From the NCBI GenBank assembly GCA_013396635.1, contig WBMW01005007.1:3511-67510 (forward strand): a stretch of DNA of 64,000 bases. The letters run 5' to 3'. Numbering within the stretch: the stretch's first letter is position 1; every line of letters begins with the position of its first letter. Position numbers and translations under genes: made by a program. The notes under the pieces were generated by a model, which was given only the letters and a program-made list of their open reading frames with translations, made no database searches and was not told where the DNA came from. This document shows positions 36,801-51,800 of the stretch, in pieces. This DNA comes from Penelope pileata (taxonomy: Eukaryota; Chordata; Aves; Galliformes; Cracidae).

Positions 36801-39800
36801 AAGGAAAATAACCACCGGGGCAGGGTGGAGGGGAAATCAGTACTTTCTAACATGAAAAGGTTTAGCAGCTTCTTTTTGAACCTAGACCTGATCTGCTTGC
36901 CATGGTACCCAAGCCTTCAGTGTCTCCATACAGACCTGTTTCACAGAGAGGTGCTGCATGAGTACAGAATAGAAGAAACTACTTCACTGTGCTTAGAGTA
37001 ACCTCATCGCCTCTGGCTACATCTGTATCAGCAAACAGCAAAGCATAATAGCAGCAAATCTGTACAGCAAAACAGTTTAGGCTGAGCACCTAATGCCTGT
37101 GCAACAGATGCATTTCAGAATGCTTGCTTTGGTCTAGTGCTAGTCTTACTCGTCATCTTTATGTGCTTCTCAGAGCACATAAACCAGTCTAGTCTCATCC
37201 AAAAGAATGAAAGTTCATGCTCTCCAGGAGAGCTTTCATGGAAACCCAAGTATGCAAGTGGAAACAGTTGAGAGATTCACCTCAAAATGCACCCTCCTGA
37301 CCCAAAACAAAAACAAACGAAAACCAACCCACACTCCACAAAGTAACATAGATGTAGCCAAAAGACACCTATCCCTCAATTTTCAGTGCAGTCACATTGA
37401 AAAATAATGCTGATGCTTCTGAAATGCAATTATAGTAAACTGGAGGTGCAACAAAGCAATGGAGAATGTTTCAAGTGTACCTGTCAAAGGCCAGCAACTG
37501 ACTTGATTAGTCTTAATTCATACAGTTCCCACCACCAACTAACCCTGTGTTTTCAACACTTTTGCTTGTTTGTTTTAAACTGCTCTAGCTAGATTCTAGC
37601 CTGACATCACATATTGCTCCCAGGAACCCAGCACAGTTGAGACGTTACTCTTCTCCATCTAGTTCACAGAACTGCCACTCTTCCTCCCCCTGTATTTAAT
37701 GCACCTCACAACAAAACTATTCACAAGTCTCTCGGCCACAATATAGATGATGACATTTACTTAAAACTCTAGACTCCCAAGAGCATCAGAGCTTGTTTCA
37801 GATACAACTGGAAGCTGAAGTCCAACTTGCTCTTGTACAGCACCAACAGAAGTTAGCCCCCCATCTGCTCTCTCAATCCCCAGTCTCAGTTATGCCTTAA
37901 ATATCTTGGAAAAGAAGCCGTAACTATTTTTGGTGATGGACACTATTTTATATATTTGTACATGTGTTGATCTGCTAATTTCAAAAAAGATCTAGGAAGT
38001 TTGACATTTATGGAAAAAAACAAAAGACAACCAAGAATCAAAATGGGAGGAACTAAGGTAAGAGCCAAACATCACAAACTATAATAATACTTCCAAGCAC
38101 TTTTGTAAGAACAGCCCCAAAACAACCCAGATCTTCAACTTCGTTTTAAACTTAACCAAAAGAATGATGATAATGAAGGGAATGCTTTCCTCCTGCCAGC
38201 TCTGCACCTTCTGAGAAGAACAGGCATCTTTCTCCCTTTAGCCATGTAAGTAACACAAATAACAATTCACTCTCCCTGTGTAATTTTAGCATTATTTCCT
38301 CCCAGTAAGTCTGATTTAAACTAGTTTGTATCGATTAATCTTTTCCCTGAAATACAAACAATTTTAAAAACAACTGAGAAACTTCAGTGATGTATACTGC
38401 CACTCTAGTATTTTTTCCACTTGTCTTTGCTTTCTCAATTACTATATCAGAAGTATGAATGCTCTGTTAAAGTGTTCAAATTCAGACAGTACATTTAAGA
38501 AAAGTTGTGCACTGAAGCCTGATTTCAAAAAGCAAACATGACAGAGCTTCAGTCTGAAAAGTATTTTCACCAGAAAACACTTCCATGTTGAGCTCCCCTA
38601 ACAGAATCAGTACTTGTTCTTTACGATTACCAGAAGCCATTTTCTCAAATGCGTGCAAAGATTATATTTTTCAAAGGCTTAAAAAATGGGCAATTCTTTC
38701 TTTAGTTAATTGGCCCTTCTTTCTTTGGTTTAACTTCTCACATCACAATATTTACTTACATTCAAATTCTAGTCATTTTCAACTGTTAGAAAGAATACCA
38801 GTTTAATTAATAAGTATATCAGAGTCTGATGCTCACCAATCAGTTTCACTCTTCCTGAAGACAGCAATGTGGGATCATCTTTTTTGACATTAGTTATTGA
38901 GTCATCTACTAGTTCTTTGATATGATCAATTCCTACAACTTGTCCTTTGGGACCAACCTGGAATAAAAATATACAGTTGAATAATTTCTGCTAGTTTTGG
39001 TTTACTTATAGAATCAGTATTTCTATTTCCTGAGCCCATTACTCTAAAACAAAAACAGAAAAAGCAAAGTGGTAGCATAACTTGCCAACGCAGTTAAAAT
39101 TACTGCTTAGAATGACACATTCTGACTGCTAGAAGCAACCACTAACTAGTTTGCCAGCCAAGATTTGTTTGTTACAGTAAACTTCCTAAGAAGCAATTCA
39201 GTTAAGTCGTACCATTAGCGGAGATTTCTCCTCCCAATTTTTAAAAGTCAAATTCTATCGTATTTGTATTGCACCCAATAGGAAGCAAGGACTTTAAGGA
39301 CAAAGACTGGAACTAATCTCCTTTCATTCTGAATAAACTTACTTAAAGATTATGTTGTAGGGTTTTTTTTGTTTTCTTTTAAGAGAAACCTTTACTTCAA
39401 GGTCACGCATTTTGTTCTAATTTACCTAAAGGGTCCTATTCTTTCAGAAGCAAATTTAACAGTTAGCAGTCAGGAGCAAAATATCTTTCACCTAACCTCC
39501 TGCATTCAGATTTACAGCTCTCTTCCACAAGAAGAATAGAAGTTTTGAGAGCCTGTAACTCACAAAAGGTCATAAAAGATCTGTGCATTCAGAGAGGAAA
39601 AGGGCCTCCAAAAGTTAATATACTTTAAAAGAGTATTAAGAGTATCATACTAAAAAACTCTCTCCCTTCTGGAACTGTGTCTTTATTCTAGAAAAAATAT
39701 TCTAGTTTTGGAGAGAGGAGTAGAGAATCCAAGTTTTAGAATAAGACCTTCCTTAGCAGGATCCAGTTCAAAGAATGCAATGGCAAAATACATCCTAGCA

Positions 39801-42800
39801 GTCTATGCTATCACACAATTCTGTCTTTTAATGGCCACATTTGAATGTGTCAACTATGTTTTATTATCTTATATCTCGGTAAGACATGAAAAGTTAAGAA
39901 AATTAACATCATAATAATCAGTTATTACGTTTCATTATGGGCAAGTCTATATTAAAAATATAAAAAGAGCAGTATTAATTCTTTTTCAAGTGGAACAGGA
40001 CTGGCCTAGCATGTGAAACAGAACAAGACATGGGGCAAGTTTTCACTACAACAACCACAGGCTATCTGCAGGAATGCCTGGCAGCAAGCTGGACCAAAAG
40101 CCAGCAAAAGATCTAGTGTAGCCCCTTCAAAGGGTAACACCACAGAAATCAAAATTTAGCAAAACGGGTCACAGCATGAAATAGCCTGATTTAAAGTAGC
40201 AGCACCTCCAGCAGCATGCCACAGCCCACTAGGCTGATTTCTGAATCTTCATGAATCTAGATTACCCCATCGACTGCCCTGGAACTTCAAAGCCTGTTAT
40301 CAAGGCAATAGCAAAGTGGCAGAACTTTGGGGGGGGCTTCATGATTTATTTAGTTTTTTAAAAAGAAATACACCTCATTCTTTTTATAATTCCAGTACTT
40401 GTAGTTCAATTTGCCACCAATCTTTAAAAGTGAATAGTTACCTAGAAAGCACACAACTTAGCAAGTTTGTGATAGAAATGTAATGTGAAAAACAAATATC
40501 TTAACCATGCTAGTTTAAGTAAACATAAGGCTTTCCAGAAGTACCACAAAGGAGATTACCCTCATAGGAATAAAGCTGCTGTAACATCAATGTGCACTCA
40601 GAAACTTGTGCCACAAATGCCAGATGTTCATTCTAGATCTCAAGTAGACTGAGAAGCGTGGCCAGTAAGCACACCTCCAACTGAATGTTGACAGGAAAAG
40701 GCTAACAAAAGCTTGAAAGTGTATTGTCTGGAATGATGGTAATGTTAGAAAGAATTGTACAGAGGAATAAAATTGAGTCGGAGCAGTATGTACTCTTATC
40801 CACATCCACTCAAGTGAATGAAGCGAGATCTGCATTACACGGTAATAATGCTATCAAACACAACAAAAGCATTTGTTCAACGTGCTTCACAAAACACCTA
40901 TCTGTAAGGCACTCTGCAGTGTACCACTGAGAAGGAAAACGTTGTTGAATTCAGAAGAGGAACATGACATTCATATAGTGATAAAAAAGTGTTGTGAACC
41001 TTAACAAAATTGGAAAGATTCCCTTTTTCTGACTTTCTAATAGTTACAACTTTTCTGCAGATTTTCTTGGCTTTTTTTATAAAGTTGTTTTGGAAGGAAA
41101 AGAAGTGCACAACCACATAAGTCATACATCTCATCTAAGATGGCCGTTCTATACATCCATAACTTTTTAATGACAAAATATACATCTTTGATGAAAGATT
41201 TAACATTTGTAGGATTCAAGTTCCTATGCATGCTACTAGCACTTGATGCACTTGATTATCAAAGTTAGACTGACTACAAAGTTAAACTAAAAATAATAGG
41301 TAGAAAGTTCAAAAAGTGACATTTAAGATTTCCTCTAGACAGCAGTTTGGTGAAATTATTTCACTTTTTTTCCCCTCTCTTTTTTTTTTTTTTTTTTTTA
41401 AAAATATGGAAGTTAGTATTTAAAAAAAAACAAACAAGACATCCAAAGACTTTCACTAGTGCATTATCCAGTCCTCATGTTCTTACCTAGTTCTTAATAT
41501 AGCAAATGCAGACTCAACAGATGCTTGAAAGCAGTAAAATTTAAGTAGTAAAAGAGAACATATGATAATTTGTTATATGCATCACATTCCAGATCAATTT
41601 CTGAGAGAAGAAAAAAAGCATCAAGTTGGCAGTTCAGTGAAGGACTCTGCTGGTTATAAAGCAAAGCCCTCGAACAGAGAAGGAAGAACTGATCATATTC
41701 CACCACATAAATCAGTCAGACAACACTGTAGTTACAGCCATCATAAAACAATTTTTTCATCTTTTTTCTCTTGATGTAAAACAGGGTGGAATCACAGAAT
41801 TCCTTATGCACAGGCTGAACAACCTGACATGAAGTTACTTGGAAAAGATGTAAAAAGAACATAAATTAGTACTAATTTAGAAAAGGTTAAATGGATACTT
41901 GCACTAGCACTTCCATAATATAGTAAGAATGAAAAAAAAAGAATTTTTCAAAGACTATATACATAGAATATATAATTAACCTATGGAAACAGAATTGTTT
42001 TAGGTCTCACTAAGCTCTCATTGCAGCAGAAAAACAATATAATTATCACAATGAGAACATTCACAGCCACACAAGTTAAGGTAAAAATTGGGCTGGAAGA
42101 CAAACACCTCCTTCCTTCAAGTCATACTGCAACCATGAAATCAAGAAGAAACTTCCCGTCAAGGTAGGTTCTTGACCGCCAGAGGATTTACTGAACCCAA
42201 GCATCTAGCAACAAGTACGATTAGAAATGCACACTAGTCACACCCAGGAGAGTAGCCCATTTTCCGTGTAATCTACTTCAGCCCCCCGTAACAGGCTCGC
42301 TTTTCCCTTCATCTTCAATTCAGTTACGCTGCCGTTCAAACAACTCTAACAGCCAAGCGACTAAACTAGATTTCTCACCATTCGTGAAAAGCATGCTGTA
42401 AGGATTCCACTTCCGGATCCGACATCAAGTGCTTTGGCTCCTTCATGCAACTGGTCGGACAGAAGTTCAAGGGCATACGCGTGCTAAGGGAAGGAGACGC
42501 GGACAAAGTTTCAAAATATTTTAAGTGTTTATTTTACCCTACACCTGTTCATTTCTTCAGTGTTTTGGGGCAATGGACAGAGGATTAGTCTAAGAAATTT
42601 CAGACTTCTTTTATTACATAAAAAAGGCAGGGGGGACCTAGCGATAAGATGTAATCACTTATTTCATTTACTTCAAGAAAACATTTTTTTTTTCTTGGTT
42701 GTTTGTGGAGAGATGCCATATATAAATTAATTCTCTTCAGGTCCGGTGGTCCTCAGTGTTCTGGTGGATAAGGGAAAAAGAGAATTTGCATTGGAGATAT

Positions 42801-45800
42801 TGAAAGGCAGCTAGAGAACAGTGCAGCTATCAGGCATTGTCAACATGGGCTCATGCAGAGAAAGCCCTGTCTCAGTAATACAATCTTCTTCAATGATAAG
42901 GTCACCTACTCAGTGAATGAAGGAAAGACAGTGGACAATCATTCCAGATTTTAGTAAGGCTTGTGATACCATCTCACATCCTTCCAGACAAATTGTCCAG
43001 CTGTGAGATAAACAGGTTCACACTATGCTGGTTGATGAACTGGCTCAACAGTAGAGCTCAAAGGGTTGTAGTGACTGGGGCTACATCAAGCTGCTGGCCA
43101 GCCACTAGCAGCGCTCCCCAGGGCATCAATTCTAAAGCTGGTTCTGTTCAATATTTCTATCAACGTTCTGGTGCGCATCCTCTGCAAGCTGGCTGACAAC
43201 ACTAAACTGGGAGCTGCTGCTGACTCTCTCAGGGGACAAGAGAGCTCACAAAGGGATCTAGGTAGATTGGAGCAACAGCATGAAGTTCAACAAAGGAAAA
43301 TGCCAAGTGCTACACCTGGAATTGAGCAATGCCAGACACAGGTACAGACTGGGAGATGAGTGGCTGGAGAGCAGCTAGGCAGTCCATTTAAGTTTTTACT
43401 TGTAAACCATTTTTCACTCAGTGTTTTAACACTTTCCAAACACTACACAAACAAATTATTTGAGAAGAATGAATAGAAGCATGTAAAGTAACCAAAAAAA
43501 TTTATCTGTCCTACATTTATGTACTGAAGTTTCCTCATAACACTCAGCCATGATTGCTCTGGTCTCCAATTCTGACAAAAGAAGACTGCATCTAATTTTT
43601 TTTTTTTTTGTTACCTGTTCAAAGAATTAGAGGCATTACAGTAGTACCATACCATAGAAATCACCATTATCCACTCTCAAATTCTTATCTTTCTTTAAGT
43701 TACAAACTCAGAGCAATTTATGTTGGAAAGGATCTCTGGAAATCCAGTGGTTCAACACTTTTTTCAAACTCAGAGTCAGGGCCCTGTCTAGTCAGCCTCT
43801 TTGTATATAAAAGAACAGGACTTCCACAATCTGGGAAACCTATTCCAGTGCTTGACTACCCTCAGTGCGATTTCCTGTTGCTGTAGAATTTAATCAGAAT
43901 TTCCCATGTTACACTGTTCATCCACTGCCCTACATCCTATCCTATCACTGTGCACCTCTCCAGGAAAAGTCAGGCTCAATCTTCTCTTCACCCTCCATTA
44001 TGCAGTTCACAACCACATCACTGCCATCAGCTGCTGGTTAAATTTGTTGGGATAAACATTTTTACTTCAGGACCATTTGTATCTTCACAAGATCATCTAC
44101 CCTAGTTTAAAGCTTACCATATGTGGAGCACTGATTGTTGCTTGGAAACCTGTAAAAAAAGAAAATGAAAGAAGATCTGATAGTTGTTCAGACAGCAACT
44201 TTACCATCCTTGTTGATCTTGACTGTAAAATGCAATGTCTTAACTGTTGTCCTCATTCAGGACACCAGACACGCACTGATGGTTACGTAAGTACACTACT
44301 TCAGAAGTGAGTCAAGTACATCATCTGTAAGTCATGCCTTGTTAACTCTGAACAGGACAGAAAACAGTTCTGCAGTTGGTATCAATTACAGTTTCCATTT
44401 TGTCAGTCTATCTCCTTGGTTTTATCAAGTATGTTGAATTCAGATGAGTTATGTTTCCCAGAAAAATCTAATAAACTAAAAAAAAAAAAATTCAAGAAAA
44501 AAGAAATAAGTACATTCATTTAATTCATTCTCTAGCCTTGGAATGATAAAACTGGGAATGATGATGCCTTGGAATGATAAACTGATAAAAAAACTAAGAT
44601 GCTTCCAAGTATAAATAATTAGTTCACACACATATGACAAAGGCAGTCACAGTTATATAAATTAGAACGGCTGATTTTCACAAAAAAAACTTACCTATAG
44701 ATTGAGGAGAATCCATGTAAGGGTTGTATTTTGCATAGTGGCAACGGTCTGTAGCCAGCATTACTTCAAATACCTTGTCTGATTTGATTATTCCATTTTC
44801 TATAAATAAAACAAATGAAATTGAAGGCATTGTTTCTGTTCTGCAATGCAAGAACACGTGAAATACATGAATATACTCCTAACATTGTGAGAAATCATGA
44901 CACCTTACTCTCTCCAGCACCCTAACCCTCACCATACTAGAAGTAGAGCTATGGCCCATTGGTCAAACACTGCTTAAGACAGTGAACTGTAAGCAAGACT
45001 ATCCCAGTAGTTACAGATGCTCTTCTGAAACAAAGATCATTTGCAAAGACCTAACCCCTAGAAAAGCTCAGTTTCATGCATATCTTTGATATTTCTGAAA
45101 GCTTATTAAATAAATAAGAAATTGATACTACTTTATGTAACAAAAATATATACTTCCTATTTTTAAGTTACTTAAGGGATTAATTATTAAAAAATATACA
45201 AAAGCAGGTCAGAAGTGTGAAGCCAGAGCATCCCTGCTCAATATTTTACTCTCAAATTCTGTTTCTCTTTTGTGTTGGCAAAAGAAAAGAAGTCCCTTTG
45301 TGAAGAAACTCATACAAAATCAGAATTCTTATGATGGGGCGGGCTGAGGCCTACGAGTTTTCACATCAAAACATACTGAATCTGTCCGTTCTTAAAAATA
45401 AAAGGGAAATGTGAAATGCCAGTAACACTGAGCAGTGCAGTCATTTAAGTTATTTTTTTTCTTTTCAACATTTCTAGATTTAAATTCTAAGTAGACATTT
45501 ACGAGTAACAGAAAGCACTAAAAAACAAATGGAAGAAACTAATTAATCACTTGCATTAAGGAATCAGCATCAACTCCAAAGAACAGATATTGCAATGACA
45601 GAATGCTTTACTAACTAACTTACTAGCTGCTAGCTTTAACCAAGGAAGATTTACTGGAAAGTTATACTTAAAGGAAATAATATAAATAATTTGAGCACTT
45701 TTACAATCCAACATGAAATGCAGCAATACTAAAGTAAGATTTGTGAGCTCGTGAGATTGCCTTAATTTGAATCGCATCATTTTTTCTCGAAGTACTACCA

Positions 45801-48800
45801 ACACTAAAGTACCTGTGCCCAGGCTTTTGTTCTGAAGGCAAAGTATCAATTAGAACTGCAATAACAACATACTATCAAATTACTACGGAAAATAGTATTT
45901 CTATAAAAATGATCCTAAATAATAATATTTTTATCCAATAAACCCTAGGAAAAGCACGTGCTCTGTGAGACAGCAAGTATTTGCAGCAGTAGTTCACAAG
46001 TTGACATACTGAGCAAAATTGTAACACAAAATAAAAAAGAAAAATCAAAAATTAACTCATTAGCACTCTGGCACTGACAATGTAAGATGGTATAAGAAAA
46101 TAATTAAATAAATATGAGCTCCAACCACTTGGAATTAGTTATATATCAGTTGTGGGAACTAAGCAGAGAAGACAAAAAGATATACATATTGTTAGCATCT
46201 CATTAGATATCACCAATTAATCAGCTTTTCTAAAATAAATGTACCTAAAAAAGAGGCAGCAGTTACCCTGATTACAACAGGAGCAAAGACAAAAAGGTTC
46301 TAGGCGATGAGGGGGATGAAAACACACAGCTGAAAAGCATTCGGGAAAAATCTAAACTAGCTCTTTCCTCCTTTGTGATGTACTGTGCAGACAGATGCAT
46401 AGGTAACCATCTGTTCTGTCCTTTTGTGCCTTGGGGAAACCAACATGCAGAGAACAAACAGATGAAGCTTCCAGCCTGGAAGAGCAACTGCTAAACATCT
46501 CAAGCAAGGCCCAATGGTTGGGCAGACAACCTCCTCCAGCTTTCAGGGGACATTTCCTATACTGCCATAGCTGCTGGGTTTTTTCCAAACCTTATTTCAC
46601 ACTACCCTATGATCTGTTCTCTGCAGAAGAAAACTGCATGCCTGTCAGTCAGTTCTCATCTACCCTGTCATCTTTCTGCTTAGTGTCACTAATGAAATTC
46701 ACTTCTCAGCATTTATGCATTTTCTTTTGTCTCCATCGTATTACTTTGCTTATATATTTTACCCACTCTTCCCACTCTCTCATTTAATCAGATTGTAAGA
46801 GCTCTGTGGATATCTATGCAACACAAAACCCAAAATTCTGTTTCAGCCAAGGTAAATGGAACTTTACCAAGCGTGATGTTCACACCAACAGACAAATGAC
46901 CCAAAAATTTGAGAACTGTAGTTACTGACATACTACAGACCCCAAGCATTCAGGATGCTGTCATTCAGCAAACTTTCCTGAGATGTGTTGAGTGTAGGAC
47001 TGTCTTGGATTAATGCTATCTTTTTCATCAGTAAATAAGAAGTTAAGCAAGTTAACCAAACTTAAGATTACCCAGCAGGACCAAGGGAGAAGCTGGATCT
47101 CATGCCTCAGCCATGTCCTTCAATTATTGAATAACACTTCATCTTCGTAAAAAAAAAAATAAAAAAAAAAATACACCCTCTCAGCAATGAATCACAGAAT
47201 CATTAAGGTTGGAGTAGGCCTCATCTAGTCCAACTGTCCACCTACCACCAATATTGCCCACTAAACCATGTCCCAGAGTACCCTGATGTGGAATTACAGG
47301 GCATCACATTACACCCCATAGAAAAATTTTGCTTTTCAAATATGTTTATTTGAGGAACAGCATAATACAACAAACAAACAAACCCACCACTCTCTCAGAA
47401 TACAAATGCTATTCAGTCCTAGGTAGAAAAGCAACAAAATTTAGGAGGTAATTGAGAAAAAACAATCAAGACCTAAACAGTAAAGTCAATATTGACTTTG
47501 TAGTATTTTTTTCCCCATGTTGATAACAAATAGATCCTTCCTTAGTCTCATGGCTAGACATAGAGAACAGCAACTGCAAGGTACTGAACTTCAGTGAAAG
47601 TCTCTTCCTTCCTGCAGCAGTCAGTCCCAAGATGACTAACCACAAATATCTTAATTAAATCTGGAACAAATCTCTTAACAGATTCTGAATTGCTAAGAAA
47701 ACACATATACTCCCTAAAAAAGCCGATAATAAAGAGTTTATAATAGCATGGAATTAGAATGTCGTCTCTTCAATCTTTAAATGCGGAAAAGACAAAAACA
47801 AGACAATCAACAGTAAATTATTTATTAATAAAATGCCAAAGCAAATGCTTTCTTAATCTTAGAAGGAAGCCAAATGTCACAGGAAAATCATTCACAGTTA
47901 AGTATTCACAGAGTATTCAGTATTCACAGAGTATTAAGTATTCACAGAGAAGCTGTGGATGCCCCCTCCCTGGAAGTGTTTGAGGCCAGGCTGGATGGGG
48001 CTTTGGGCAACCTGGTCTAGTGGGAGGTGTCCTTGCCCATGGCAGGGGGGTTGGAACAAGATGATCTCTAAGGTCCCTTCCAACCTGAACCATTCTATGA
48101 TTCTATGAAGTATACATAGGTTGATCTTCCTTTCCAATGATGAGCATGCCCAGACTTGCAATTTGAACGGACTGCTTGGTTTCAGGATACTCAATACTAC
48201 AAACAAATCAGATATTAATTTACAAGGTGCTTGCAAGTAAAAGCCAATATGCAAATACTAGTTTAGAGCTTAAAATCAAACGTAAGCTCTATTTATTTGT
48301 TATATTGGCCCAACTCTTAAGATCCAAAGAGCTGGAGCCAAAACGTAACCGCTAAGAAGTAAAGCACCGCCTGCAGAGTTCAAGAGTTATTCTGTGCAGA
48401 GGCTGCAGCACCAACAACTTGACATAATTGGAGCATGTTTTGAAAACTCTAGTCTGCTTCTTTTCCATGAATAACACGATGAAAATAGGAAAAGAGCTCA
48501 CACAGCAGTCCTTGGATTTGAAGGTGGAAATGTTACCACTGTTGAATGTAACCTGGGAAACTAAGCAGTTGACTGTGAGAGAGCAAGGAAAAAGAGCTGA
48601 AGCTTGAAAAGACAGGATGGACTTGCAGCAAGTAAACAACTTATCTTCTTATTGAGCAACAGATCTTCAGTGAAGTTATCTTTCAAAGAACTGCCTATGT
48701 GACTGATTAATCCTGATTGTCGATCACTCAAGTTCCCAAACGTAACCACAAAATACTAGCAGTCAACATTTGCACTAACACTAGCTTCCAGATCACAAAA

Positions 48801-51800
48801 ACCATGTCTTGCTGCCGCATGGTATAATCATAGCATATCCTGAGTTGGAAGGGACCCACAAGGATCATGGAGTCCAAACCCAGCTCCACACAGCACTACC
48901 CAAAATCCAAACCCTATGGCTGAGAGCAGTGTCCAAATGCTCCTCGAGCTCCAACAGCGTTGAGGCTGTGACCACTGGGCCCTGGCACAGGCTCCCCAGG
49001 GCAACCGCCCTCTGATAAGAACCTTTTCCTAACACCCAATCTGACGTTCCCTCGGGCCCTGTTGCTGTCAACAGAGAGCAGAGCTCAGCGCTGCCCCTCC
49101 GCTCCCCTCGTGAGGAAGCTGTAGGCCACCATGAGGCCTCCCCTCAGCCTTCTCTGCTCTGGGCTGAACAAACCAAGGGACCTCAGCTGCTCCTCACACT
49201 CCTTGCCCTCTAGACTCTCCCCCATCTTCAGAGCCCTCCTGCCAGCTCTGACAATTTTATGTCCTTTTTATGTTGTGGCACCCAAACCTGCACACAGTGC
49301 TCAAGGTGAGGCTAGCACACAAGCTTACCTCACAAATTTGGTCCTGCAGCAAAATGGTGTGTCACAGCTGAGAAACAGCTGGTCAAACACATCCTGTTGC
49401 TGGCTTTACGTAAACAAAATGATCGTGCAGATCTCCAAACCGTTTACTGTGGGACTATTTTAGCTTCCACACAGTTCAGTTTTTCCACAGATGACTTTCT
49501 CCATAACCACTGCAAAGTACTTCACTTACAGAGATGATTTTTCAATAAAACAATTACATTTTTAAATCACACGGAGGTCTTTAAATGTGACGGAAAGCCC
49601 GTATAGCGCTATATGGCAAAAGATGAAATCAAGTAGATTATAATTACTTAAGTGACAAATAACAGTTTTCAGATGCCATCACCTGAAACAGAAAAACCAT
49701 CTAGCAACTTTCAAATAGAAAGTGGGCTAGATGAGAACTACACGTTGATTTTCAAGCAACGCAAAGCTAGATGGTTCTAAGCAGCTGATCAGCTGATAGC
49801 TGCTTTTTAGGTTGGGATCCATTTGTTGGGGAGAAGAAGAAAAAAGATGAGGAGTGCAATTCAGTTAATTGAATTTTATTTAAGTAAGAAACATTATAAG
49901 CTTTCACTGTAAACTATGAACAAGAAGAAAGCACTTTGAACAAGAAATGATGGATCAGCAGCCTCAGATCCAATAAAGGACACCGGCCCCAAAGCATACA
50001 ATGTTCTTCGTTCTAGAAAAAAAGTACACATTTGCAAACAAACATTTTTTAATTCACTCGTACACACAAACTTCTTGGTACTTTGCTGATAACTTAGAGA
50101 GTACCTGCCTCAAATGTTCAGCTGCAGCTCTGTTATCACTACGACAAAGATTAGAAATAACACATTATTCAAACAGAATGCTGCATATAGCTAACTGGAA
50201 GACATCAGACTGTAGCTCAGAGACAGAATGATGACAAAAAGACTGAGGAAAAAAAGTAAGGGATCATCAGAGCTGGTCTTGGAATCGAGAATTAAACAAA
50301 GATTGAATTTCAAGAAAATCCCGAAGAGGAAGAAATTACAAATATATATGTATTACTCAAAATACATAGATGTAAATCCACACTAGAACCAAAAGCTAGG
50401 TTCAATACAACAAACTAATATACATCCTCAAGATCTGGTTAACTACAAGTGTACCTTTCAGAATTTCATTTCTATTTTATGGGAGTAATCCTTTTCTATT
50501 TAATAATCATCTTCAAACCAATCTGTCTGCAGATAACAGCCCTCTATTCATTTTCCTAGATCTGAGAGTCTGCAAATGACTAATTTAGGCATATTTAACT
50601 ACAGCCTCAAGTACAAGGGAACAATACAGCTAATGTTGCAAAATAGGTATTAACAATTTTCTCCTCTGGGTATGGTGTAGAGAAAGGCAGGCTAGTTCTT
50701 TGCTTGTAGCTCTACAGTATATCTTTACCACAAAAGCCATCCATAACACAGTCACATTTACAGAAATGCTCTGTCAACCTAAACCTTTATCAGCATCCAA
50801 GTGAAGAAACCTTTGCAAGTGCACGAAAGAATGTAGTGATTATAAGGTTGGGTTCAGCCTACAGGAGCACAGAACAGCGTTTTCCAATGAATTGTAACAG
50901 CCTGGGTGGGGGAGACTTCATCTCTGAGCACATTTTATCCCTCTACATTTCAGAGGACAGAGCTTCACTTACAAGTCACATGGGATGTCACAACTCAATA
51001 AGCAGTGGCAACAACCATCAGTAATAACAAAATAGAGAGAAACTTAGCTAGATAGGACAAACAGGTAGGGAGCTCTCCTCACAGCAAGCCTTGAGGCAAG
51101 ACTACTTCAGTAGCTTTAATAGATCTTTAAAGAATGACAGATGCTGAACACCGTATGGAGCAGATTCCATGCCATATCTTTGCTGGTCTGTTTTCAGAAA
51201 AGGTAATGCTGTCAAAACGAGCAGCCATAGCAGGTTAGCTCTTGGCTTCTTTGAAGGTGGTTTCATTACAACAGGTGCTAAGTGCTATGCAAAAGCTAAG
51301 TGAAGATCAAGATCAGCAAAACACAGTCTGAACTCCTACACCATCCAAGCGTGATGCTGAACTAACTAGCTCACCAGTGATGGAATCTGTCTTCGATGTC
51401 TTTTGAAGGAACAGCAGAACGTAGTTCTGACTGCAGCCTATTGCTCCATGGCAACTCCAGTAAGAAGGAGGACTGTCAAGTTGACAGACTTAAAAACCAT
51501 GAGAAAGCCAACCGCTGTGCTAAGTGCTCTACTACACAATTGTCCCAAGCTAAAGAGAAAACTATCAGCACAATGTTCATGGACTATGATGGAATGTACT
51601 AAGATAAAAAAACAACAAAAAACATTGAAATAGTCTTGGAGTTATATTGAAACTAAAACATACCGGATTCCCACTTTTTAACATGCCCACAAGCAAAGGT
51701 AATCACCTGCAAGGGATAGATTTATAAAAATTATTTCCATTCTGCTACAGATTATCAGCTTCAGACTACCAGAAAAGTTGTACTATGCCATTAAACAAAA

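Larger units (their letters stand above)
42484..44117 (-). other. PCMT1: PCMT1 intron 3
   Basis: Most of this 1.6-kb intron is transposon: a CR1 reverse-transcriptase fragment (42735-43375) and an opposite CR1 3' end (43690-44035). Confidence 0.8.

Noticed and set aside
42963..43359. Reverse-transcriptase-like open frames as a possible active LINE gene
   Set aside because: Frameshifted and interrupted, ADD core altered, no complete ORF2. A dead CR1 fragment.
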